Positions 33,906-46,202 of a DNA stretch of 64,000 nucleotides are shown piece after piece (position 1 is the stretch's first letter; every line of letters starts with the position of its first letter). The DNA is taken from assembly GCF_032854445.1 (NCBI RefSeq), contig NC_088305.1, positions 9,119,606 to 9,183,605 on the forward strand. Reading direction: 5' to 3'. Made by a program: the position numbers and the translations under genes. Under the pieces are notes generated by a model. That model did not search any database. It was not told the origin of the DNA and saw nothing but the letters and a program-made list of their open reading frames with translations. The stretch comes from Liolophura sinensis. Lineage: Eukaryota > Mollusca > Polyplacophora > Chitonida > Chitonidae.

Positions 33906-34190
33906 TCATAACAACACGTCTGTCTGGCCCGAGGACAGCGACTTCTCAGCCAGTTTTATCCTCTCCGCCAACACATTGCTAGAGTCTAGCGATTTGTTCT
34001 TCTTGGATTTCAACAGAAAATGGTGCATAAATAGTTTTAGTCCTTCCTGGAGCATGTGTAGTTTGGACAACGGTGCAATCCGTGAAAACACATCACTGGT
34101 CACATGATCAGGATGGTCCAATAGAATTCCTAGTAGAACAGTCTTCAAGAAACGCACCATAGGCTTCTCCAGTGTCCCAAATTCAACAGT
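33906..34190 (-). CDS. NOM1: NOM1 exon 16: C terminus and stop
   Basis: Acceptor TTTTCCAG; stop TGA at 33908-33906. It encodes TVEFGTLEKPMVRFLKTV, LHMLQEGLKLFMHHFLLKSK and a helix ending GQTDVLL, matching the family C terminus. Confidence 0.96.
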   Translation of the reverse strand, partial: TVEFGTLEKPMVRFLKTVLLGILLDHPDHVTSDVFSRIAPLSKLHMLQEGLKLFMHHFLLKSKKNKSLDSSNVLAERIKLAEKSLSSGQTDVLL

Positions 34191-37100
34191 CTGGAAAACA
34201 TACAGTTAACAGATGTAATTTACAGTCGTACATCTTACAGTATTTTAATAGTCAACTTACAGCTTTATTGAGCAATTACTTAACAGTTTCAATGTAAAAG
34301 CCCATTCTCACATGTAAGTGAGTGAGTACTTGGGGTTTAACATCGTACTTAACAATTTCTCAGTCATACGACGACGAAGGAATCCTTAGAATGCACGTAA
34401 TGCGCCTCCTTGTTGCAGGACAAATTTCCATCACTCTTTTAACTAGTGCTGCTTCACCAAGACGCCTAACCGAAGGCAAGTAAGCTGCCCCGCCCGAGCC
34501 ATTATACTGATATGGGTCAACCAGTCATTGCACTATCTCCTTTATGCTGAACGCTGAATGAGGAAGCTGCAACTTCCTCTTTTAAAGTCTTAAGTGTGAC
34601 TCGACCAAGGATTGACCCTGGATCTATCGCTTCCGAAGCGGACGCTCTACCAACTGTGCTAGCATGTAAATTTTGAAAACAAGTACAAGAGTGAGTGAGT
34701 GAATGAGTGCTTGGGGGGGGTTTAACATCATGCTCAACAATTTTTCCGTCATGCGACGTGTCAAGTACAAGACAAATCATGTGTATGTATTTATTTGATT
34801 TGTGTTTTATGCCGTACTCAAGGATATTTTACTTATACGACGGCGGCCAGCAATATAGGGGAAGGAAATCGGGCAGAGCCCAGGGGAAAGCCACAACCAC
34901 GATCCGCTGGTTGCTGGCAGACTTTTCCAAGAAGGGTCATATGTATGTATGTGTGTGTGTATGGGTGTACATGTAGGTAAGTGGGTATATATAAATATAA
35001 AAAATAAATATATTTTTTATTTAATAATTTAATTACAGAAAATATAGGACAAACTGTACTATAATTACAGCTCAAGGATAAGCTGGACTTGAACCTACCC
35101 AGCGACTCCATTAGAGAGAGGCTCCTGGGTCATTGTGCCGCACTAGCATGTCACCCACTAGGCAACAGAGAATACTTTAATCATTACGCACAAAATCAGA
35201 GATTTAACAGAAGTGCAGGACACAGCAGGAAGCGTAGCAATCAAAAATAACGGGAAACAAAATCAGTCTCCGAGTTATCTTACCTTTAGAACAGACAAAG
35301 AAATAGCTTTAGTGGCCAGAAGATGAGTCAGCAGTTTTGCCAGGTTATTCAAGTTCTGCTCTGAGAGTTGGCTCAAAAGTGAGAACTTGTCCCAAAGATG
35401 AAATTGGAATGTCATCTGAAAAAATAAGTTTATAAAGAATTTATCACTTTTCTTAGCCTGAAAGACAGTAAAAATGTCAAATCTGCCTCACAATTTTAGC
35501 ATATGTGATATTTCTGTTCAAATTACAGGTAATTTTCATATATATTTTTATATGTTTATTTATTTGATGTTCTGCTGTTGTATAACTGAATATACAATCA
35601 AAGTCAGCTTTATGGGTGGAGGAAACCAGAGTGTAAATTAAGATATTGGATGTTAACAGGTGTGGCTCATTTATATTTATTTGATTGGTTGAGAGACCCA
35701 TGACCATCTGCAGGTTGCTGACCGACTTTCCCACAGACAGCCGGAGAGGAAGCCAGCACTAGCGAGTGTTGTGACAAGACTTACCTGAAACCTGCGGTCA
35801 TATTCGCAGAATTTCTGCAGGAGATAGGCATAGAATGGGTTGAAAGTTTTCTCCTGACAACAACAGTCCACCACAACATAAATGATCTCTCGCTCTTGTT
35901 TGTGTCTTAAACCTAGCTTGAGTAGCTTTTCAAACGCATCCACAAAATCCTGAGGAAAGAGTTCAGATCTTAACACAATAAAATCACACAACAAGATTTT
36001 AACACAACCTATAAACACCACCCTGTTATCTGTTTTTGAAGCCATCAGATATGTAAATCAGGGTTCGTTTGTACAGTAAATGGAGTGAGAGCAATCCTTA
36101 ATTGTTAATCCTTTTTCATAATACTAGTAACTCCCATATGAAACCTTCACATCAGAATATAAGATTGACTGAATGAATGATTGATTTGTGAGTGCATGAC
36201 CTAAAACACTAATCCAATATACTTACAAATAAACTTATATGATTGGTGTTTTACTCCGTACTCAAGAATATTTCTCGTATAGGACAGTGGCCAGCAATAT
36301 GGTAGAAGGAAACAGGGTAGAGCCCGGGGGAAACCCATGACCATCCACAGGTTGCTGTAGACCTTCCCACGTACAGCCCGAGAGGAAGCCAGCATGAGTT
36401 GGACTTGAACTCACAGCTACCGCACTGGTGGGAGGCTCCTAGGTCATTGCCCTGCGCTGACGTGCTAACCCCCTCGGCATCAAATATATTAATAATTTGC
36501 ATATTAAGTTCAAATGATGCAATTTGTTGAATGCTACAAATAATTAAAATAACTGAATTCACCCTTGTGGAAACATGAATTTAGCAGAATAATTTAAAGC
36601 GAAGTGCTAACGAAATTCAGGGGAAGTAACTCTTGTACTGCATGCAAACGTCACAATGAGTTGATGAGTGACAAACAGCATGTGTTGTACATGTAACAGC
36701 TATATAAAGATCACCTGGGGCTTGTAAAGTTTATGATGTTGGTAGAGGATATGACGTTAGTTTCATCAAAAATTTGTTTTTTTTTAATCAAAAATCTCCA
36801 GAAAAACTGGGTGAACAACAATCAAAGATAACACCACAAACTGTACATCTCAGATATACATACAGGATGTAAATTTGTGGACCAGATTTGTCAGCTCAAC
36901 GATTAAACGATCAGACAGGTAATTGTTGAAAATAGACCTTGATGTTTAATGTGTTACTTCAGTCCTAAGAGAAGATAGACAGAAATATTAAAATGATATG
37001 AAGGATACCTTAGGGAACAGAGCTAACTTCACAGCTCAAAAATATTAACGATGAATAACACTATTTAACCCTTAAAAGTAAACAAGTTTCAAAAACAAAA

Positions 37101-40100
37101 ATCTTCGGCAGTTTCCATCACATTTTCCTGATGTGACTTGACTTGAATATTCGCTTAGATACATGCACATGTAGATTTCACATCGAGTACAGCAGTTACG
37201 CTGGAATGACGTCATGCACGTTTGAGTGAGTGCGTGATTGGTATTTTAACGTCGCGGGTTTGAAAATATGATATCATCTGTTGCTATACTTCCACGATAG
37301 GTGACGTCATGTATTCTTACATGATGTCACACCAGGCTGAGTTGAAAACGACAGAAAACTTTTCTTTCCATACTATCCTTCAAAACTAACATCAGCGGTT
37401 TTAATAAATTGCATTTTTTTTTTTAACAATTTAGGCAAGCAATCTCAATCCTTATCCTGTAACCCTGATTTTAAGACATACAGGTTTTCACACTGTAGTA
37501 GCTCTTTAGCTACTGTAGGATGTACCTCGCTGGCCATGATTGTGCAGAATATTGCCTTCCTCGTATCAGTGTTCATTCTTTGGTTTCGTGCGGATTCCAA
37601 GATGGCCATACTGCTGCTAGATTCACTGCCTGGCAAACTGTCCGTCATCTGGAACACTACAAACGTAACAAAATATTCATTTTGTGACTTTTCCTCATCT
37701 TATGACTTGTTAAATTATTAAGTACAGTACGACGCAAAAAGCCTCCGTAACAAACTCGTTAAGACCCCTAACGGTGTAAAGTACTAACCGTTATTCTTCC
37801 CATAGACAGCATTCTGATGGCACTTTGCTTACCTTGTTAATGAGCCATGACTGAGTATTGTCTCAAATTCCAAGCTGAGCCATAAAATAGATGGCGGATT
37901 GACAGAAGGAGAGTCCTATTATTGCTTGTGGCATGCAATGTTTTCGTCTAAGGTCATGTCCAGATGGTTTCCCCCTTAACCATATTCACAGCCGACATGT
38001 ATCTGGTAAAAGCACCATGCCAAAGACACCAGACACCATTACAAGGACACCAGACACTAGACTGTACCCAATCCCAGTACATGGAGACCAGGTCAATCAG
38101 TACCGACCCATCAAACCTTATGCTTATCTACATTAGCCAGTCTCCTCAAGTAGTGTAATGTATATTTACCAGTGTCTGTCAATCCACCGGACCATGCACT
38201 CCCCACCAGCCACCATCTGCCGGTCTCCTCAGCCCTCATCAAGTCACTCAGAGAGATCCTTAGTTGGTTATCTGTCAACTTCCCACCTGTGTGTGAAAAG
38301 CAAGATTCACAAACTTCAATTGCTATTGAAGAATTACCCCCCCCCCCAAAAAAAATTAACAAAAAAAAAAGAGTTGCACACTGACCTATCCTTCCACCTC
38401 AGCTTTTAAAGGAAGAGGGTAATTAGTTATTCGAAATTCATTCCCGCTGCACAACTATTTACTCAAAATCTTTCATACGGTGAAATATGTGTTTGTGTTT
38501 TGGTACTGAAATATGATCTTATAAAGAGAAATAAAAGTTTTCAGAGAAACAGAAATTGGGATATAAGGATAGCCTGAGCACTTCAAATAAATCACCACAC
38601 TTCAAGCTTAAGAAATTTCCCACCTCATGTGACCCATAGATTACCACCTCTTACACGTAAGAGAGCTAAATATGCATGCTATGTTGGTGGAAAGCAAGTT
38701 ACATGTACATGTGAGCTCCCACAAAACTCCATGCAAGACCGCATTAACAGTGATAAAAGTAGTGTTGACGGTCCAAATGGAATTTGTCCCGTATTTAGTA
38801 TTTAAACCTGACACAAGATGTCTGATAATGTACTATTAATTTATATGACTGGTGTTTCACCCCGTACTGAAGAATATTTCACTTATATGACCACGGCCAG
38901 CATTATGATAGAAGGAAACCGGGCAGAGCCCGGAGGGAAACCCACAACCATCCGCAGGTTGTTGGCAAGACCTACTACTAATTTAATATACTATTGTCAC
39001 CACAATTCAGGAGATCTGGCCATCTCTTGAAAAATTCTTTCATGGTATGATGGTGGCAATATTAATGAATGGAATAAAGTGCCATGGAAAACTATTCTCA
39101 TATTCTTATCAAGATGCAGACATACTTTTCCGATTGTTATGTAGAGATTCACCACACACACCATACTGGCACATGTACAAGACAAGGGCCTTTTTAATAA
39201 ATATTATGACTTTGTTCATGCAGCATCACAATGCCCCTCTAAGAGTGAGAACGGAGGAATCTACAAATTCAAGGTCCATGGCTGGAATTGAACCTGTACC
39301 AAGAGTGACTTTAAGATTAATTAAAACAAGCATCTGAACGACTCTGCTAAACCAAAATGTAGGACAAGGTTATAAAATTTGTCCGAGAAAACGAACAAGC
39401 TCACCTCTGACGTAATTGCGTATGAGTTTTCTCAGGTGTTCCAGGTGGGTGGGGTCATAGTTTGGGATCTTTCTCATGTTGTTGTTGCGGATGGCCAAGA
39501 TTGTCTCCAGCATGAACTTCACTCTTGATCTTAAGGTAAAAAAGGCAAATTCAAAACGCTACTGAAGATGTTACGTTTCTGCCTGCAATTGTCTGTCCAC
39601 CTGTCTGTCTGTTAGCAAATTTATGTAAATTGTAAGGACCACATTTGGATGAAATTTTATATGTAGCTCCACCTTAGGCCTTAGGTGATGCACGATTCTA
39701 ATATTTATTTATTTAGTTGATTGGTGTTTTACGCCGTACTCAAGAATATTTCACTTATATAACTGCGGCCAGCATTATGGTGGGTGGAAACCAGGCAGCG
39801 CCCAGGGGGGACCCACGGCCATTTGCAGGCAAACCTTCCCATGTACGGCCGGAAAGTAAGCCAGCATGAGTTGAACTCACAGTGACTGCACTGGTGAGAG
39901 GCTCCTAGGTCATTACGCTTCCCTATTGCGCTAACCAACTGAGCCACACGATTCTAAAAAAAAGTTGGTTGAGACTGACATCCAATGACATCATGAGACT
40001 GACATCCAATGACATCATGAGACTGATGTCCAATGACATCATGAGACTGAAGTCCAATGGCATCATGAGACTGACGTCCAATGACATCATGGGATTGACG

Positions 40101-43100
40101 TCCAATGAAATCATGAGAATGACATCCAATGACATCATGAGACCGACATCCAATGACATCATGAGACTGAAGTCCAATGACATCATGAGACTGACATCCA
40201 ATGACATCATGAGACTGACATCCAATGACATCATGAGACTGACGTCCAATGACATCATGAGACTGACAACCAATGACATCATGAGACCAACATCCAATGA
40301 CATCATGAGACCGACATCCAATGACACCATGAGACCGACATCCAATGACACCATGAGACCGACATCCAATGACACCATGATACTGACATCCAATGAAATC
40401 ATGGGACTGACATCCAATGGCATCATGAGACTGACATCCAATGAAATCATGGGACTGACATCCAATGACATCATGAGACTGACATCCAATTACATCATGA
40501 GACCGACATCCAATGACATCATGAGAGTGACGTCCAATGACATCATGAGGCTGACATCCAATGACATCATGAGATTGACATCCAATGACATCATGAGACT
40601 GACGTCTAATGAAATCATGAGACTGACGTCCAATGAAATCATGAGAATGACGTCCAATGACATCATGAGAATGACGTCCAATGACATCAACTTCCAGATC
40701 AGGACAGATTGGACGCAAATGCAAAATATTAAATATTCATTTGTCTTCAGACTAGTTGGAGAATTTAGTTTGCAGTACAGGTTTTGTAGCTTATTAACAA
40801 ATCTGTCATAGCAAATCTCCTTGGCCTTTGAACTCTCGATGATAAACTGGTCCAAACCTCTTGTGATATCTAACCAAAGCCTCTTGTAAAACTGTTAAAC
40901 TTTGCCACTGTGAAAAGAATCTTTTTTAGATAATTTTGAAGATGAAATAATACTGGCTGAATGAAGAAAGCCCTTATCTACTTTAATAGTTGACTAAAAA
41001 GACGAAATAATGTACTCGGGAAATTTTTAAAAAGGATTGACAAACCTCTCTAATAGTAGTTGATTAAACTACACTGGCTGAATCAATAATACCAACATTA
41101 ACATTATTTCCTTCTTTCTTTCTTTCATTGGTGTTTTATGCCATACTCAAGAATATATCACTTATAAAACGGCGGCCAGCATTATGCTGGAAGGAAACTG
41201 GCCTGAGCCCGGAGAAAACCCACAACCATCCGCAGGTTGCTACCAGACCTTCCCACACACAAAAGGTATAATAAACTACAGTTTGCAAAACTCACTTCTC
41301 CACAAAATGGGACGTGTCCACAGTATTTGCCTTGGCCTGGATTTGAAGGATAACTTCCTTCAGTGCACTGGGATCATCTTTTCTTAACGTAAAGCCAACA
41401 TCTGAAGACATCCAATGCAGATGTTACTTACCAGTACTGGATCATAACTACTTACATTGTTTTGAATCAAATATACTTTTTTCCTTTTTTTTTTAAATTT
41501 AATAAATTAATTTTTAAAAATTATAAATAAATTTATTTCTTAAAATATTTAACCCATAAATGTAAATTATTAGAAATAGATTGAATATAATCTCCTTTTG
41601 AAAAAAGAAAGGATGACGAGGCAGGTTGAAACTGCAGTTGGAATTTTACATAGTAAGAATGAATAATTTTTGTTTAATGCCACTTTTGGCCAAATCGTCA
41701 TGGTGATAGTAATGTAAAAAGCTGAGAAACCAATACTTATATTCACTTATTCTACTTATTACATTATACACATATTTTAACACAAAATGAAACCATAAAT
41801 ACGTAATTGCATAATTTTGTTTTAGTCTTTATACTTGATTGGTGTTTTATGCAGTGCACAATAAAACAATACAACTATTACTCATGTTATTAAATTTTTG
41901 TTTTTCCATCAGATATATCAGAAAATTAAATTTAAAGGAAAATTTTGTTACATTTTAGATACAAACATTTTTTTTACAAAATTTTACCTGATTAAAACTT
42001 ACTTTTTAGAAGAAGCAAAATCAACTCAATGTCCTTTTCCGCAAATGATTCTGTGAACGTTTTCAGAATGTCAAAAACAAGGAGACTGTGGATGACCTGT
42101 CAAATTAATTCAGAGAAACCAGCTAATCACCCATTCAAAGGCTCCATCTGATTGCTAATAACCTAGCTATAAAACTACTTCACTGCAAAGGACAAATATG
42201 TGTTACATTACTACACTAAGATACTGCAAAAAGTACAGATGTATGTTACACTGCAAGAAGGACAGATGTTTGTTTAACTGCAAAAAGTACAGATGTATGT
42301 TACACTGCAAGAAGGACAGATGTTTGTTTAACTGCAAAAAGTACAGATGTATGTTACACTGCAAGAAGGATAGATGTTTGTTTAACTGCAAAAAGTATAG
42401 ATGTATGTTACACTGCCACAAGGATAGATGTTTGTCTGACTGCAAAAAGTATAGATGTATGTTAAACTGCAAAAACAATAGATGTATGTTATACTGCAAG
42501 AAGTATAGATACATATCACACTGCAAAAAGGATAGATGGATGTTACACTGCAAAAAGTATAGATGTATGTTAAACTGCAGAAAGTATAGATGTATGCTAA
42601 AGTGCAAAACGATAGATGTGTGTTAAACTGCAAAAAGTATAGACGTATGTTAAACTGCAAAAAGTATAGACGTATGTTAAACTGCAAAAAGGACAACTGT
42701 ATGTTAAACTGCACAAAGTATAGATGAATGTTACACTGCAAAAAGTATAGACATATGTTAAACTGCAAAAAGGATAGATTTATGTAAACTGGAAACGCTG
42801 GATACATGTACGTGTAATTGCAAAATCTTTTTCGCTCATTCCCTCACATGTACAATGAACTTGTAATACATGTCAAACAGATATCAAAGGTTTGAAGTGT
42901 ATCTACAGTATTTCACTGCAAGAGCTCAGTCACCTCACCTCACTTTGAAATTTTTAATTTCTTACACATTTTAATGTTGTGCTAAAATCACAACATAGCA
43001 CAACAACACTCATTACAATCATTAACATCATTTGAACACACTGTTAAAAGTACGAAGAGAGAAGTGTGCCATAATCTCTTAGTAAGTCTCCCCATCTCGA

Positions 43101-46100
43101 TATTCCCACCCCACAATGACTGCTGCATAAGACAGAGCAATAGTCGATCTGACATTTCTAGTTACGGACAATTCATTCCAGTGAAACTGATAGTGCTTGC
43201 TAACTGAGACATGTAGACTACAAATTATTTCTTATCATCCCTCAGTATCACCTTGTGTATTTTTTTAGTGACCTATCAGACCAGAGGGAGTACAGATGTG
43301 AGAACAAACATAAAAGGCAGTGGCAAACTTCTCTCTATTTACGTACTTCTAATATTACTGATTATAACATACTACCTTGAAATTGTAAAGGTGTGCAAAA
43401 AGGGAAATGAGGTTGTCTAATTGCTTCCCGTCATTGTCATCCTCTCCTTGTAAACTTTTCAATAGTTTTGCCAGATTCTGTACAAAACATGCACCTAAAA
43501 AAACAGAAAAGAAAAGATTTATATCCCATGATAAGTAAGGAAGGAAGGAGGAAGTTGGTTTTCAAAGCAGATATGAGGTTTCACAAAGAGAAGCTGCCGG
43601 CAAAATTTTAGAGAAAACAGACAATATTTGCTGCAGTTACCAAGGTAAGAAAGATGGATGGACATACAGATGGACAGACGGATGGATGGATGGACGGACG
43701 GATGGATGGATGAACGGACGGATTGATGGACAAACGGACGTACAGATGGACAGACAGATGGATAGAAAAGGCAAACTTTACATGGGTATATGGGCAAGGT
43801 GCCCTACAATTCCTGCACTGCTGTAAAAAGGGGTGGATCTCTTACACTGCAAAAAAGAGGTGGGCTCTTAAACTGAAAAAAGAGGTAGATCTCTTACACT
43901 GCAAAAAGAGGTGGGTCTCTTAAACTGAAAAAAAAAAGTGGATCTCTTACACTGCAAACAGAGGTGGCTCTCTTTTAAAAAAATCAAGAAGATGTCATAC
44001 AATTCCTTCCTGGCATATTTTAGTGGTGTCAAGTTCGAATTAATCTTGTAATGTCAGTATGTCTTGTTCAAACCCATCAAACACACAAGGGATTACCTCC
44101 ACCAACAGTGAGCAAGGAGGCGGGGCTTTTTAAGGCAATAACAAGCTTGTCTTTGCTGCCCATCTGCCAGCTATTTTCTGGAAGAAGTTATTTACAAATT
44201 TGAGTGGAATTTTGTGCGCAGCTTTTAATGGGAGACAATGCACAGTTATGGCTCATGAACAAGATACCTTAACTTTTCAACCTTTTCAACCATCTGTCTG
44301 TCAATCAGTTTGCCCACCTGCCCATCTGTTTGTCTCTTTGTCCCACATATGAACATGAAGACCCCTTAATTATCCAATAAAAATTAGACGGCACGTTCAT
44401 ATATTGAATCTTTTAAGTGCACAATGTCTTTCTAGAGCGGCACAAACAGCGGTTTTGTCACTAGAGCCAGTTACATTTTACATACAAGTATTAGATGCTA
44501 GCATTTTGCTGTATATCTGGATCTTTACAGACAGGAAGGCCCTATTTTACTGATCTCACCCTGGTCTTGTGTGCACGACAAAGGACAGTTTTAATTGCCA
44601 TTCAGAGCGACATAAAAGAAACTAATGTGACTCCATAGCCATTTCTTTACAAGTATGTACAGGGCGATCATTATGGGTGGCCCTAAAGGAGGGTCACAGA
44701 GAACATGAAACCCCATATTTACCCAGCGAATGGTTGACATGCGAGTGCATCCTCTGGAGCCTCACCTATTTCAGAATAAGGAATTGGGAATAAGTACCTA
44801 CCCTAAATGACCATAAAAGACTATTTTTGGAGGCAAATAAAGACATTACTTCTGGTGCTAAAATTTACATCTTCCCTGTAAGATATCATCCTACCTTCCA
44901 AACACCTCTCAAAGCATCTTTCTAAAATCAATAGAACTCCCAGAATCTGGAAAAGTGAGCAACTTAGTCAGGGACGAAATTTTACCTTATTGTTGCTAAC
45001 TTCAGGTGGGTATGTCTATCTTCCTCATGGACCACAACTGAGCATTGTTGAGGCAAGCATTATAGTTCGATGGTGATCTGGGTTGAGAATCAGGAATTTT
45101 TTGGAACAATTCTTCACTCGTAGCAAGATACGAGTACTGTTCCTTTCGTGAAGTTTTGGAATTTGAATATATAGTTGCTCTGAAGTTTTGTCCTCTTGGT
45201 GTGTCATTTAGTTTTACCTACCCACTTCAGGCCCAACATTTCCATGGAGAATGGCTATTAACATGGTCAATTCCATGGTGAGCCTCTCAGGGGTCATCAC
45301 CGTGGAAACGCATGCCTCTGTGATGATGCTGCACAGGGACTCGCTGACATCAGCCCTGCTATTGGTCCTGTAGATTTCCTCTATCTGGCTGCTGATTGGC
45401 TGGATATTTGCTTCACTCACCCTATACATCATGAAGTATAAGATTATGAGTGCATGTATTGAGTCTTGATTGGCTTATCAGTAACCATGGTAACATACAG
45501 ATCAAACATCTATACATTGTATAATAATGCCCTATATGCCTACATCGTGCACCCTTTTCCTAATTAAACTATCTCAACAGGCACATCAGTGCACATGAAG
45601 GCACTCCACTATGGCTACAGCTAGCAGACAATAAGGTGAAATATAACAGGTGAAGGTATAGGGAAAATATCAACAATGGGTCAACGTCGCACGTGTGAAC
45701 GTAAAGTGGTGGCATTTAATCGGGTTTATTTGCACCATTTGTGTGAACGGTAACTGGATTAAATCCCCCGGCTACGTGGAGGTCAGGATGACATCGTAAT
45801 TACTAAATCAGCCTAAATGTGACTGTGTGAAGAAGCAAATCCCTAAACTGGCTTAAAACCAGCTTGGCCACATGGTCGTGTGAACGCATGCATTTTCACA
45901 TGCATGCTTCGACTTCTGAAGCCAGTTCAGATTTGATCTGGTTTAAATTTTGGCCGTGTGAACAGGGTAAAAGTCTTAGAGAACAACTACGACTGGTTAA
46001 GTTTGAAGTTTGTATTGCAGCGGTCATGATACAAACACAGAACAGATCTAAAACACAAACAACTAAAATTGAGAAAGCACATGTATCCTGTGTGACAGAC

Positions 46101-46119
46101 CATCCAGCCTAAAACATGG

Positions 46120-46202
<83 letters not shown>

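Larger units (their letters stand above)
34191..35283 (-). other. NOM1 intron 15
   Basis: Filled mostly by SINE-B pieces and the split SINE-A. Confidence 0.75.
38287..39404 (-). other. NOM1 intron 11
   Basis: A poly-C tract at 38336, a SINE-A 3' half and the possible SINE-C relative. Confidence 0.7.
39530..41295 (-). other. NOM1 intron 10
   Basis: Full SINE-A, the 24-bp array, and a SINE-A 3' half near the exon 10 end. Confidence 0.8.
43495..45221 (-). other. NOM1 intron 7
   Basis: Tetranucleotide repeat, about 33-bp repeat and R1 copy 3; 43980-44800 has no named feature. Confidence 0.7.

Noticed and set aside
39954-40855. Long open frames of 121-280 codons on both strands
   Set aside because: They are the translation of a 24-bp tandem repeat; the 3n unit keeps frames open by arithmetic, and the region lies in a NOM1 intron.
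42198-42807. Cys/Lys-rich 142-residue frame and its antisense partners
   Set aside because: Read-through of a 27-bp minisatellite with exact 9-residue periodicity.
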